Shown here piece after piece: positions 23,845-31,712 of a stretch of 31,811 nucleotides of DNA. The DNA lies in the NCBI GenBank assembly GCA_934394585.1, contig CAKRQU010000022.1, positions 1-31,811 on the forward strand, given 5' to 3'. This DNA is from an uncultured Eubacteriales bacterium. GTDB taxonomy: Bacteria; Bacillota; Clostridia; Oscillospirales; CAG-272. The notes beneath the pieces are model-generated. The model saw only the letters and a list, made by a program, of their open reading frames with translations. It ran no database searches and had not been told where the DNA came from. Numbering within the stretch: the stretch's first letter is position 1; every line of letters begins with the position of its first letter. Made by a program: the position numbers and the translations under genes.

Positions 23845-26730
23845 TCAGATATAAATTTTCGAAACAAGATACATCGGTATCATCCAGAAAAGCTGGTAAA
23901 GCGCAGGATATATCGGGAGCATTTTGTCCGAATTTCCCGTCACCGTGAGCAGCACCGTGAGCGCCGCGCCGATGAGCACCGAGATAAGCTTTATCGCGAG
24001 ATTTGTTTTGCCGATGTTTCTTGCCTTTTCGCAGGCTATCAGAGTCTTTATCAGGCCCTTTGCATCGTGCGTGGAAACTATGCCCGCATCGTAAGCCGAA
24101 ATTCTGTCGAGCGTTTCGGCAGGCATTATGGGCTTTATAATCTTTATCGGATATGTATCGGGATCGAGCTTGTTCTTCTTCAGCAGATCACTGTCCAGTC
24201 CGGGATCCGCCGTGGTAACGGCAATGCATATTCCCTGCTCGGCGAGATGCCTTACTATATAGATGAAATCAGCCGATGCATTGTACTGGAGATAGAATTT
24301 CGCTATCACCACATTGTCCTTTGCGAGGTAAAGAATGCGTTTGTTTGTATCGCCCTCGTAAAGTTCATCACCCGCTTCGTAGGTCGTATTGTAGCACTGA
24401 TTGTCCATGTAAGCGCCCTGACCTATTACCACCTGAGCGCCGTCCACAGTGGCTTCCACGCCGTTTTCCGAAAGCGAAACTATTTCCACATTTTCGGAAA
24501 CGCAACCGTCGAGAGCCGCCTTGCGGAATACTGTTTCGAGCGGACCGCCCAGCTTCGAATAAACGCCGGAAACAAGATATATTACATCTTCTATGCTGTG
24601 GTTTTCAAAAACCTTTACGCTTCTTATTCTCAGGCTGTCGGCAGGGAAAGCTATTTTGTCGGCAAAAGATATTACGGAAGCTTTCTCATATTCTTCGGGT
24701 GTCGCATCGCCGACTATGGCAGAACCGTAAGAATAAGCGCGTATGGAGGCGAGATATGCCGAATAAGCAAATGAAATAAATACCGACGCGGGTGCACATA
24801 CAAGCATTGCGGTATACATATTTCTCACGCATGAATAGAAAGACGGATTTTCCTGCATGAAGATCGAGAGCACGAGCACGACGAGAGATATCGCAAAGCT
24901 TATTCCCGCGAGCAGACCGATAACCTTTTTGGATTTCGGATAATCTTTTCTGCGCGCATAGAAATCGTCTATGAAGCCCGCTTCGCGTGTTTTGTATATT
25001 TCGGAATCTCCCGAAAGATAATTTGCAAAACGTCCGCGTTCATCCGCGCCGTCATTTTTCGAGAGATGAGAAAGCACGAGCTTTTTCTTTTTGGATGAAA
25101 TGATATTGAATGTATAAATTTCCTTGCGCACACGGACAAACGAACCTATCGCACCGAAAAGCACGCAGAGCGCGAATGTGAAATTGAAAAGCTTTACCGC
25201 CTCGTCCGTTTCCGTAAGAAGCGCGGACACGGTGGAAAGCAGTGACATCAGATACATTATCGAAATAAAAATATCGCCGTCGGGTTTGCGGCGGAATATT
25301 CCGCAAAAACCGTTTACTATTCTGTCAAAAGCAAAGAATGCGCAGAGGAATGTCACGGCGAAATCAAGAAGGATAAAGCCCGTATTTCCTATAGCTTCCG
25401 CTATCGCGGGTATGCATTCCAGAATAAAGAGCGCTATGGCAAAGAATACGGCTACGCCTATTCTCATTTTTGCCACGGAATATTTCTGCTTGTATTTGTC
25501 GAAAACCTCTTTTGTCTGCTCGGGAGATTTGTATTCGTAAGAAACGTGCGGCTTTTTGCGCGGCTTCTCTTCCGCGGGATTTTCGTCGTCCTTTTCCGCG
25601 TCGGCAGTATTCGGAATATCGCTTACGGCAGTGGATGTGGTGACATCAAAAGGATATTCGTCGAAAATCTTTCTCGGAGAATCGTTTTTCTCCACCTTTC
25701 TGGGATCAAGCCCGAAAGCCATCATTATTTCGGTATCCCTGTCGGGATCGTCGCTCTCTGCCTTTTCGGCATCGTCGGGATCCGCTTTTTCCTTTGTATC
25801 GGGGCTGTAGGGATCGAGCATTTTTGTATCGTTGTACCGCTCTATTATTTCCTCGGTGTATTCGTTTTCATCGAAATCCGGCTCTTCCTCGATATCGGAA
25901 GCTTCGGCAGTTTCGGGTTCTTCCTCAACTTCGGGTTCTTCCGCAACTTCGGGTTCTTCCGCAACTTCGGGTTCTTCCGCAACCTCCGGCTCTTCCGCAA
26001 TCTCGGACTCTGTCGGCTCTTCATTTTTTCTTGAGAAAACCGAAAGGTCTATATCGTTTGTCACTTCGTTTACCGGTGCTGCTTCCTCCGGTTTTTCGGC
26101 GTGGTTTTCCTCGGTTTTTTCGTCTTTATGTTTTTTGTTTTTGTCCGACGGCACTACGGAAGCGAGAATGTCGAAAAGCGTGCGTCTGTGCTTTTCCTTT
26201 GCGGGCACGGTGGGAACTTCCTCCGCTGCCGCGTCGGCTTCTTTTGCCTCCCCGGTCACAGCGGCTTTCTCCGTGCTCTCGGTTTCCGCTTCTTCGGAAG
26301 CTTCGCTTTCTTCGAAATCGTCGGCTTCGTCCGCGTCGTCAATTTCAGCTTCAGCGTCGGCTTCGTTTTCTTCGGGAGCTGCCGTTTCTTCGGTTTCCCC
26401 TGTCAGGTCGAGAGTCTGCACTTCGTATTCCTCTTTTACGGATTCCTCTGCGGTTTTTTCACTATCCGCGTCACTGCCGAGATATTTTTCGTAAAGCTTC
26501 TGAAATTCGTCGCTTTCCGCTTTTTCCTCATCGGTCATAGCGGAATCGTTGAAAATATAATCGCTTTTCTCATCGGCATTTTCATCCTTTTTTCCGAGAT
26601 CTTCCGCAGCGCGCTTTTCCGCCTCTACCTTACCGGAATCAAAACGGTAATTCAGCCTGCGTATGAGGTCGGTAGTGGATTTGTCATCGCCGGAACCGTT
26701 GTTTTTGTCAAAATCAACGTTGTTTGCCAT
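23845..26730 (-). CDS. Degenerate P1B-type ATPase-like membrane protein, acidic extension
   Basis: 961-residue protein. Residues 1 to about 420 are soluble, very rich in Glu/Asp/Ala/Ser and include PEVAEE repeats (about 247-272). The rest has eight predicted membrane helices grouped 4+2+2: about 422-445, 452-472, 482-503, 511-533; 604-628, 641-668; 908-928, 937-960. Soluble segments lie at about 534-603 and 670-905. This is the P1B-ATPase plan (M1-M4, A domain, two helices, P and N domains, two helices). Landmarks are present but altered: C645-A646-P647 where CPC is expected, FADKIAFP (D691-K692) where DKTGT is expected, ADP instead of TGD near 841, and no GDGxND hinge. I infer a non-pumping sensor or scaffold. 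GGAGG precedes the ATG by 6 nt. The gene is 44 nt after rlmB. Confidence 0.7.
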   Translation of the reverse strand: MANNVDFDKNNGSGDDKSTTDLIRRLNYRFDSGKVEAEKRAAEDLGKKDENADEKSDYIFNDSAMTDEEKAESDEFQKLYEKYLGSDADSEKTAEESVKEEYEVQTLDLTGETEETAAPEENEADAEAEIDDADEADDFEESEASEEAETESTEKAAVTGEAKEADAAAEEVPTVPAKEKHRRTLFDILASVVPSDKNKKHKDEKTEENHAEKPEEAAPVNEVTNDIDLSVFSRKNEEPTESEIAEEPEVAEEPEVAEEPEVAEEPEVEEEPETAEASDIEEEPDFDENEYTEEIIERYNDTKMLDPYSPDTKEKADPDDAEKAESDDPDRDTEIMMAFGLDPRKVEKNDSPRKIFDEYPFDVTTSTAVSDIPNTADAEKDDENPAEEKPRKKPHVSYEYKSPEQTKEVFDKYKQKYSVAKMRIGVAVFFAIALFILECIPAIAEAIGNTGFILLDFAVTFLCAFFAFDRIVNGFCGIFRRKPDGDIFISIMYLMSLLSTVSALLTETDEAVKLFNFTFALCVLFGAIGSFVRVRKEIYTFNIISSKKKKLVLSHLSKNDGADERGRFANYLSGDSEIYKTREAGFIDDFYARRKDYPKSKKVIGLLAGISFAISLVVLVLSIFMQENPSFYSCVRNMYTAMLVCAPASVFISFAYSAYLASIRAYSYGSAIVGDATPEEYEKASVISFADKIAFPADSLRIRSVKVFENHSIEDVIYLVSGVYSKLGGPLETVFRKAALDGCVSENVEIVSLSENGVEATVDGAQVVIGQGAYMDNQCYNTTYEAGDELYEGDTNKRILYLAKDNVVIAKFYLQYNASADFIYIVRHLAEQGICIAVTTADPGLDSDLLKKNKLDPDTYPIKIIKPIMPAETLDRISAYDAGIVSTHDAKGLIKTLIACEKARNIGKTNLAIKLISVLIGAALTVLLTVTGNSDKMLPIYPALYQLFWMIPMYLVSKIYI
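25913..25996 (-). repeat. 18-bp tandem repeat encoding EEPEVA
   Basis: At least four near-identical 18-bp units encode EEPEVA repeats within the acidic N-terminal region of the pseudo-P-type ATPase, with degenerate units on either side. The expansion is probably recent and length-variable between strains. Confidence 0.85.
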
Positions 26731-26774
26731 AATAAACCTCCGTTTGCGTTATATTTGAAATAGTTATCACTGTT

Positions 26775-27539
26775 TTATCTTTTTTCTGCCGCCTTGAAAA
26801 CAAGCACTGCCGCAGCCGCCGAAACATTCAGCGAATTTATTTTTCCGCGCATCGGTATCGAAACCGTAAAATCGCATTTATCCCGCACAAGACGCGAAAC
26901 TCCGTTTCCTTCTCCACCCAGCACGAGAGCGCATGCGCAGTCAAAATCGGTCTTTCTGTAGTCCTCGCCTTCCATATCCGCCGCAAATGTCCATACGCCC
27001 ATTTCTTTCAGCTCATCTATCACGGAGGCGATGTTGTTTACCTTTGCTATCGGCAAAAACGTAACTGCACCCGCTGATGATTTATGTACGGTCTGCCCTA
27101 TCGCGGCACATCTGTGCCTGCTTATCACCAGCCCGTGCGCGCCCGCGCATTCCGCGCTTCTTATTATCGCGCCGAGATTGTGCGGATCCTCCACGCCGTC
27201 GCAAACAACTATCAGAGGCTTTTCGCCCTTTTCTTTTGCGATATTCACTATATCCGCCACACTCGAATATTCCTTTTCGCCCGCTATCGCGGCTACGCCC
27301 TGATGCGCATTTCCCGCGGAAAGCATATCCAGCTTCTTTTTATCGGCTTCCGCCACGGGAATGGAACGCGCCTTTGCCTCCGCAAATATTTTTTTCACCG
27401 AGCCTTCGCGTTCGCCGCGCAGAATGTATATCTTTTCTATCGGCTTTTCGCTTTTCAGCAGCTCCAGCACGGGATTTCTTCCCACTACGACAGAGGAATC
27501 CTCCGACTGCTCCGCCGCAAATCTTTTATTTTTTTCCAT
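26775..27539 (-). CDS. rlmB: 23S rRNA (guanosine-2'-O)-methyltransferase, RlmB/TrmH (SpoU) family
   Basis: 254-residue SpoU-type 2'-O-ribose methyltransferase. An N-terminal substrate-binding domain (VVVGRNPVLELLKSEKPIEK, about residues 17-36) is followed by the knotted SAM domain with motif 1 (DGVEDPHNLGAIIRSAECAG), motif 2 (ALVLGGEGNGVSRLV) and motif 3 (VSIPMRGKINSLNVSAAAAV). RlmB methylates G2251-type positions in 23S rRNA; close relatives act on other sites, so the exact target is inferred. I take the ATG at 27539 (AGAGAG upstream); an in-frame TTG six codons earlier has no ribosome site. The gap to the upstream lipoprotein gene is 25 nt, consistent with one operon. Confidence 0.9.
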   Translation of the reverse strand: MEKNKRFAAEQSEDSSVVVGRNPVLELLKSEKPIEKIYILRGEREGSVKKIFAEAKARSIPVAEADKKKLDMLSAGNAHQGVAAIAGEKEYSSVADIVNIAKEKGEKPLIVVCDGVEDPHNLGAIIRSAECAGAHGLVISRHRCAAIGQTVHKSSAGAVTFLPIAKVNNIASVIDELKEMGVWTFAADMEGEDYRKTDFDCACALVLGGEGNGVSRLVRDKCDFTVSIPMRGKINSLNVSAAAAVLVFKAAEKR

Positions 27540-27564
27540 AATTTCTCTCTTTTTCAAAAAGCGG

Positions 27565-28119
27565 TCATTTTGCCATGAGATTTATCATTTCCGCAAGCCC
27601 CAGCGACGTCACGAAATCATAATTTTCCGCGGAATCGAAGAAAAATTTCACCTTGCCAGCTTCACTTGCGAATTTCACTTTTATTTCATAAGATTTGCCG
27701 TAAACCGAAGAGAAGCTTTCGCTTTTCAAAAGCGAAGCGAGTATTTCCGCTCTGCTCCCGCCCGTACCGAGCGCATACGAATTTTCGACATATCGCGTGA
27801 TTTTCGCGAAATCAAACGAATTTATCTTCACGTCAAGAAAGCCGTCGCCCACGCCCGTTATCTCATAAGAAATGCCGGCGTAAAGCGCCGCGAGAGCTTC
27901 CTTTCCGTAGGACGAAAGCGTCTTTTCACGCGAAACGGCAAAAACAAAATAAGAAGCGGACGACTCCGCAATATGCTCTGCAAAATCCCGCAGATCAAAA
28001 GCCTTTATTTCGTCCATCGCAAGGGCAAATATTTCCTCCGCTCCCTGTTCCTTTCCGCATGAGAAAAAGCAGAAAGCTAGCATCGCCGCGAGCATTATGC
28101 AAAGCAAGCGTCTGACCAA
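27565..28119 (-). CDS. Putative lipoprotein of unknown function
   Basis: 184-residue protein that I do not recognise. It begins with a signal peptide (RRLLCIMLAAMLAFC) ending in FFSC, a plausible though atypical lipobox with Cys21. The mature part is an alpha/beta domain (EEIFALAMDEIKAFDLRDFAEHI through KVKFFFDSAENYDFVTSLG), perhaps of the kind that binds ligands at the cell surface. I choose the TTG at 28119, because GGGGAGG lies 8 nt upstream; an ATG at 28167 overlaps the promoter region and lacks a ribosome site. It is first in a likely three-gene operon with rlmB and the pseudo-P-type ATPase. Confidence 0.7.
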   Translation of the reverse strand: MVRRLLCIMLAAMLAFCFFSCGKEQGAEEIFALAMDEIKAFDLRDFAEHIAESSASYFVFAVSREKTLSSYGKEALAALYAGISYEITGVGDGFLDVKINSFDFAKITRYVENSYALGTGGSRAEILASLLKSESFSSVYGKSYEIKVKFASEAGKVKFFFDSAENYDFVTSLGLAEMINLMAK

Positions 28120-28152
28120 AAAAGCCGCCTCCCCTATTTTTATACATTTATG

Positions 28153-28181
28153 ATTATACCATATCATAAACGTTTTGTACA
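28153..28181 (-). promoter_or_regulatory. Promoter of lipoprotein-rlmB-pseudoATPase operon
   Basis: Minus-strand TGTACA (28181-28176), 17-nt spacer, and TATAAT (28158-28153) preceded by TGG (extended -10). It lies about 34 nt upstream of the TTG start at 28119. Confidence 0.75.
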
Positions 28182-28245
28182 GAGGTTTATTTCAAATATT
28201 TTTAAAAAAACTCCGCATTTTATCGGTTTTTTTCGCGAAAAAAGC

Positions 28246-28284
28246 AAAAAATACGGCAAAGGCTCTCCGCCAATGCCGTATTTT
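28246..28284 (-). terminator. Rho-independent terminator of ackA
   Basis: On the minus strand, an 11-bp stem (AAAATACGGCA and TGCCGTATTTT) encloses a 16-nt loop and runs into a T-rich stretch. It lies 13 nt after the ackA stop. Confidence 0.85.
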
Positions 28285-28296
28285 CAGCGTATTTTT

Positions 28297-29502
28297 TTAA
28301 AGCGCGGATACTATGCTTTCCGTATCTCTTGCTATCATCAGCTCCTCGTTTGTGGGTATCATGTAAATCTTTACCTTTGAATCGGGAGCGGAAAGCTCTG
28401 TCACGCCGGACGAGCCTTTTGTTTTTGCGTTTACTTCGTCATTCAGCTTTATGCCGAAATATTCCATACCGTGGCATACGCGGGCGCGCGTTTCGGCGCT
28501 GTTTTCGCCGATACCTGCGGTAAATACTATCGCGTCAAGTCCGTTCATTGCCGCCGTGTATGAACCGATGTATTTCTGTATCTGGTATCCGAGTATTTCC
28601 ACGGCGAGGCGTGCGCGGTTATTGCCTTCCTTTACGGCAGCCTCGAGATCTCTGCTGTCGGAGGAAACGCCGGAAACGCCGAGAAATCCGCATTTCTTAT
28701 TCATGAAATTGCTCATTTCATCGGGCGTAAAGCCTTCGTTTTTCATGATATAGGTAACTATGGCAGGGTCGATGGAACCGCAGCGCGTGCCCATTTCCAC
28801 GCCGTCAAGAGGCGTGAAGCCCATGCTGGTATCCACGCATTTTCCGCCTTTTACGGCAGTGATGGAGGAACCGTTGCCTATATGGCATGTTATTATCTTC
28901 GTTTCGGAAGCGGGCTTGCCGAGAATTTTTATCATCTCGCCGGAAACATATCTGTGAGAAGTTCCGTGTGCACCGTAGCGGCGTATGTGCTTTTTCTCCA
29001 CCATTTCGTAAGGAATGGGATATACAAAAGCCTTTTCGGGCATTGTCTGATGGAAAGCCGTATCAAAAACAAGCACCTGAGGTACATTCGGCATTACTTC
29101 CGTGCAGCCCTTTATACCCATGAGATGCGCGCCTGTGTGAAGCGGCGCGAAATCGCGGCAAAGCTCCAGCTTTTCGAGAACTTCTTTTGTGACAAGAACA
29201 CTTTCAAAGAAATAGGGACCGCCGTGCACCACTCTGTGACCTACAGCCTCGATCTGGCTCATATCCTTTATACAGCCTGTTTCGGGGTCGGTGAGTGTGT
29301 CTACTACGAGTCTTGTTGCCACGGAATGATTGGGCATGGGAAATTCTTTTTCGAATTTTCTGCCGTCCGCCGTTTTGTGAGAAAGAAATCCGTCAAGACC
29401 GATTCTTTCGCAGATACCTTTTGCGAGAACATCTCCGCTTTTCGTATCAAAAAGCTGATATTTCAGCGATGAGCTTCCCGCATTTACAACCAGAACATAC
29501 AT
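28297..29502 (-). CDS. ackA: Acetate kinase
   Basis: 401-residue acetate kinase, full length. It interconverts acetyl phosphate plus ADP with acetate plus ATP in the cytosol, the ATP-yielding step of acetate fermentation. ASKHA-fold motifs: VLVVNAGSSSLKYQLFD (residues 3-19), GHRVVHGGPYF (catalytic and acetate pocket), FDTAFHQTMP, YGAHGTSHRYVS, CHIGNGSSITAVKGG (nucleotide phosphate loop), GVEMGTRCGSIDP and FTAGIGENSAETR. GGAGG lies 13 nt before the ATG, a slightly long spacing. No pta is present in the window. It is divergent from tmcAL, a neighbour pairing common in Clostridia, and TmcAL itself uses acetate. Confidence 0.98.
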   Translation of the reverse strand: MYVLVVNAGSSSLKYQLFDTKSGDVLAKGICERIGLDGFLSHKTADGRKFEKEFPMPNHSVATRLVVDTLTDPETGCIKDMSQIEAVGHRVVHGGPYFFESVLVTKEVLEKLELCRDFAPLHTGAHLMGIKGCTEVMPNVPQVLVFDTAFHQTMPEKAFVYPIPYEMVEKKHIRRYGAHGTSHRYVSGEMIKILGKPASETKIITCHIGNGSSITAVKGGKCVDTSMGFTPLDGVEMGTRCGSIDPAIVTYIMKNEGFTPDEMSNFMNKKCGFLGVSGVSSDSRDLEAAVKEGNNRARLAVEILGYQIQKYIGSYTAAMNGLDAIVFTAGIGENSAETRARVCHGMEYFGIKLNDEVNAKTKGSSGVTELSAPDSKVKIYMIPTNEELMIARDTESIVSAL

Positions 29503-29561
29503 GTTTAAAATGAAACCTCCGTTTGGACTTGATTTTATTTGAATTTTGCATTATACTGAAT

Positions 29562-29590
29562 ATTATACAGGAAGTTTCATGTAATTTCAA
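29562..29590 (-). promoter_or_regulatory. Promoter of ackA
   Basis: Minus-strand TTGAAA (29590-29585), 17-nt spacer and TATAAT (29567-29562), about 60 nt upstream of the ackA ATG. The same A/T-rich segment holds a weaker plus-strand candidate for tmcAL (TTGAAT at 29539-29544, 16 nt, TATTAT at 29561-29566), so the divergent promoters would overlap. Confidence 0.8.
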
Positions 29591-29619
29591 TAGCAAATAG
29601 CAAAAAACGGAGAATTTTT

Positions 29620-30786
29620 ATGAAAATAACCGCTGTTGTATGCGAATATAATCCTTTTCATTTCGGTCACGAATATCATATTTCCGAAATAAAGAAAAAT
29701 TCCGACGCGGTGATAGCCGTGATGAGCGGAAGCTTTACTCAGCGCGGCACGCCCGCCGTGGTTTCGAAATATCTGCGTGCGCGGGCGGCTGTATGCGCAG
29801 GCGCCGATCTTGTTCTGGAGCTTCCCTTTCCCTTTTCGGCGGCATCTGCGGAATATTTCGCCCGCGGCGGTATCGATATAGCGGAAAAAAGCGGCGTGGT
29901 ATCGGAAATTTCCTTCGGCAGTGAAAACGCGGATATAAATACGCTGCGCAAAGCGGCGGAAAATACGTATTCCGAGAATTTTATCAATGCGCTGAAATCC
30001 GCGTCGGAAGAAAGCCGCGGAGAGCATTTCGGCAGGATGTATTTTTCCGTTTACCGCTCGCTTTTCGGCGAAACGGATATTTTCGACGGGTCGAACAATA
30101 TCCTCGCCATAGCATATCTGCGCGAGCTTATGCGCAGAAAAAGCGATATTTCGGCGCATACGGTAAAGCGCGTCGGCGCAGCGTACAATGACAAATGCGG
30201 CAACGGTTTTCTTTCCGCCTCCGCGATAAGAGAAAAGCTCGCCGCGGGCGAGCATGTATCGCTTCCCGCGGAAAGCGAAAAAATAATTTTCGAATGTGCA
30301 AAGCGCGGAGAAATCGCGCGATATGAAAATCTTTTCCGCCCGTTTGCCGCATTTCTGCGCACGGCAAAAGCCGCGGATATAAGCGGATTTCACGAAATGA
30401 ACGACGAAATAGCATCGCGCCTCGTATGTTCGGCAAAAAAGGCGACGGGCATGGATATGCTCATCGAAAGCGCAAAAACAAAATCATATTCCGCCTCGCG
30501 GATAAGACGTGCCCTGCTTTTCTCATTTCTCGGCATAAAAGAAAGCGATTTTTCCTCGGCGGACTTTACATATCTGCTCGCCGCAAACGAAACGGGGCGC
30601 GCCGTACTTTCGGATATAAACAAAAAAGGCGGACTTTTTGTGCTTACAAAGCCTGCGGATTACAGGCAAAGCCCCTTTTCTGCGGATTATGAAAAATCGC
30701 TCCGTGCCGAAGCGCTGTGGACGCTCGCTCTCGATGCCCCCGCCCCTGCGGATTTTCTTTTGAAATCAAAACCGTATATAAAATAA
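29620..30786 (+). CDS. tmcAL: tRNA(Met) cytidine acetate ligase (TmcAL, YlbM family)
   Basis: 388-residue enzyme that forms N4-acetylcytidine at the wobble position of elongator tRNA-Met using acetate and ATP. The N-terminal nucleotidyltransferase fold has the HxGH-type motif in CEYNPFHFGHEYHI (residues 9-22) and SGSFTQRGTPAVVSKYLRA (ATP and substrate loop). GADLVLELPFPFSAASAEYF and ISFGSEN follow, all typical of the family. The C-terminal helical part (SYSASRIRRALLFSFLGI) probably binds tRNA. GGAGA precedes the ATG by 6 nt. Its transcript runs into the hairpin that overlaps the dapA ribosome site. Confidence 0.95.
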   Translation: MKITAVVCEYNPFHFGHEYHISEIKKNSDAVIAVMSGSFTQRGTPAVVSKYLRARAAVCAGADLVLELPFPFSAASAEYFARGGIDIAEKSGVVSEISFGSENADINTLRKAAENTYSENFINALKSASEESRGEHFGRMYFSVYRSLFGETDIFDGSNNILAIAYLRELMRRKSDISAHTVKRVGAAYNDKCGNGFLSASAIREKLAAGEHVSLPAESEKIIFECAKRGEIARYENLFRPFAAFLRTAKAADISGFHEMNDEIASRLVCSAKKATGMDMLIESAKTKSYSASRIRRALLFSFLGIKESDFSSADFTYLLAANETGRAVLSDINKKGGLFVLTKPADYRQSPFSADYEKSLRAEALWTLALDAPAPADFLLKSKPYIK

Positions 30787-30793
30787 AATTATC

Positions 30794-30836
30794 AAAAATC
30801 ACCTCTGCCGCGTAAAATGGCATGAGGTGATTTTTT
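30794..30836 (+). promoter_or_regulatory. Terminator-like hairpin covering the dapA ribosome site
   Basis: Perfect 12-bp inverted repeat (AAAAATCACCTC at 30794-30805 and GAGGTGATTTTT at 30824-30835), with an inner TGCC/GGCA pairing in the loop and six T at 30831-30836 directly before the dapA ATG (30837). The 3' arm contains the dapA Shine-Dalgarno GAGGTG. It starts 8 nt after the tmcAL stop. It could end tmcAL transcripts, sequester the dapA ribosome site, or do both. Confidence 0.75.
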
Positions 30837-31703
30837 ATGTACAGCGGTTCTTATGTCGCTCTTGTAACCCCGTTTGATAAAAACGGCGAAGTAAATTATC
30901 CGAAAATAGCGGAGCTTATCGGTTTCCACAGAGAAAACGGCACCGACGGGATCGTCATTCTCGGCACCACCGGCGAATCCCCCACCATATCCGAAACAGA
31001 AGCCGAAAAAATAATTCTTACCGCAATGCGCCATGCGGGCGATATGCCGCTGATAATCGGCTGTGCCTCCAATAATACGCGCGCGGCAAAGGAAAAGGCA
31101 AAGAAATACGAAGCGCTCGGCGCGAAAGCTCTGCTCGTGCTCACGCCGTATTACAACAAAGCCAATGAAAACGGGATGATACGTCATTTCACGCAAATCG
31201 CGGACAGCGTGCAGATACCGATTATTATCTATAATGTCCCGTCGCGCACAGGTTGTTTTGTTTCGGTTTCCGCGCTGGAAATCCTCTCGCGGCACGAAAA
31301 TATAATAGGCATAAAAGAGGCGAGCGGCGATATGTCGTATTTCATGAAAATATCGCATCTCATATCGGATAATTTCAGCATATTCTGCGGAAACGACGAT
31401 ATCGCCGTGCCGATGGTTTCCATGGGCGCATGCGGCGTTATTTCCGTGCTTGCCAATATACGCCCGCGCGCCGTTTCGGAAATGATGCGGCTGGCGCTTT
31501 CGGGCGATTTTGCCGGCGCGGCAAAAATACAGAAAGAAAATATCCCGCTGATAAATGCGCTTTTTTCGGAACCGAATCCCATACCCGTGAAAACGGCGAT
31601 GAACAGGCTCGGTTTTGATGTGGGCGAATGTCGGCTTCCGCTTTGTGAAATGAGCGAAACAAACCGCGAGCGGCTCTTTGCCGAACTCGACAAGCTCAGG
31701 TAG
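30837..31703 (+). CDS. dapA: 4-hydroxy-tetrahydrodipicolinate synthase
   Basis: 288-residue class I aldolase-fold enzyme. It condenses pyruvate with aspartate semialdehyde, the first committed step to diaminopimelate and lysine and hence to peptidoglycan precursors. Visible: VALVTPFDKNGEVNY (residues 7-21), GTTGESPTIS (catalytic Thr-Thr), LTPYYNK, YNVPSRTG with Tyr132, and GIKEASGD with Lys160 as Schiff-base lysine. The distance from Tyr to Lys and the total length match the family. The ATG at 30837 has GAGGTG 7 nt upstream, inside a stable inverted repeat. There is no room for a separate promoter between that hairpin and the start, so expression would need read-through from tmcAL or a promoter inside it. 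Confidence 0.97.
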   Translation: MYSGSYVALVTPFDKNGEVNYPKIAELIGFHRENGTDGIVILGTTGESPTISETEAEKIILTAMRHAGDMPLIIGCASNNTRAAKEKAKKYEALGAKALLVLTPYYNKANENGMIRHFTQIADSVQIPIIIYNVPSRTGCFVSVSALEILSRHENIIGIKEASGDMSYFMKISHLISDNFSIFCGNDDIAVPMVSMGACGVISVLANIRPRAVSEMMRLALSGDFAGAAKIQKENIPLINALFSEPNPIPVKTAMNRLGFDVGECRLPLCEMSETNRERLFAELDKLR

Positions 31704-31712
31704 GAGAGGTTG

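Noticed and set aside
23289..23867. Long minus-strand frame through repeat copy B, with a similar one in copy A (19342-19737)
   Set aside because: Composition is Arg/Ser-rich and atypical, there is no ribosome site, it runs through the terminator hairpin, and several other frames are open across the same segment, as is common in GC-rich repeats.
25794..26540. 248-codon plus-strand frame rich in Arg/Leu/Pro opposite the acidic region
   Set aside because: It mirrors the Glu/Ala/Pro repeats of the real minus-strand gene and has no independent support.
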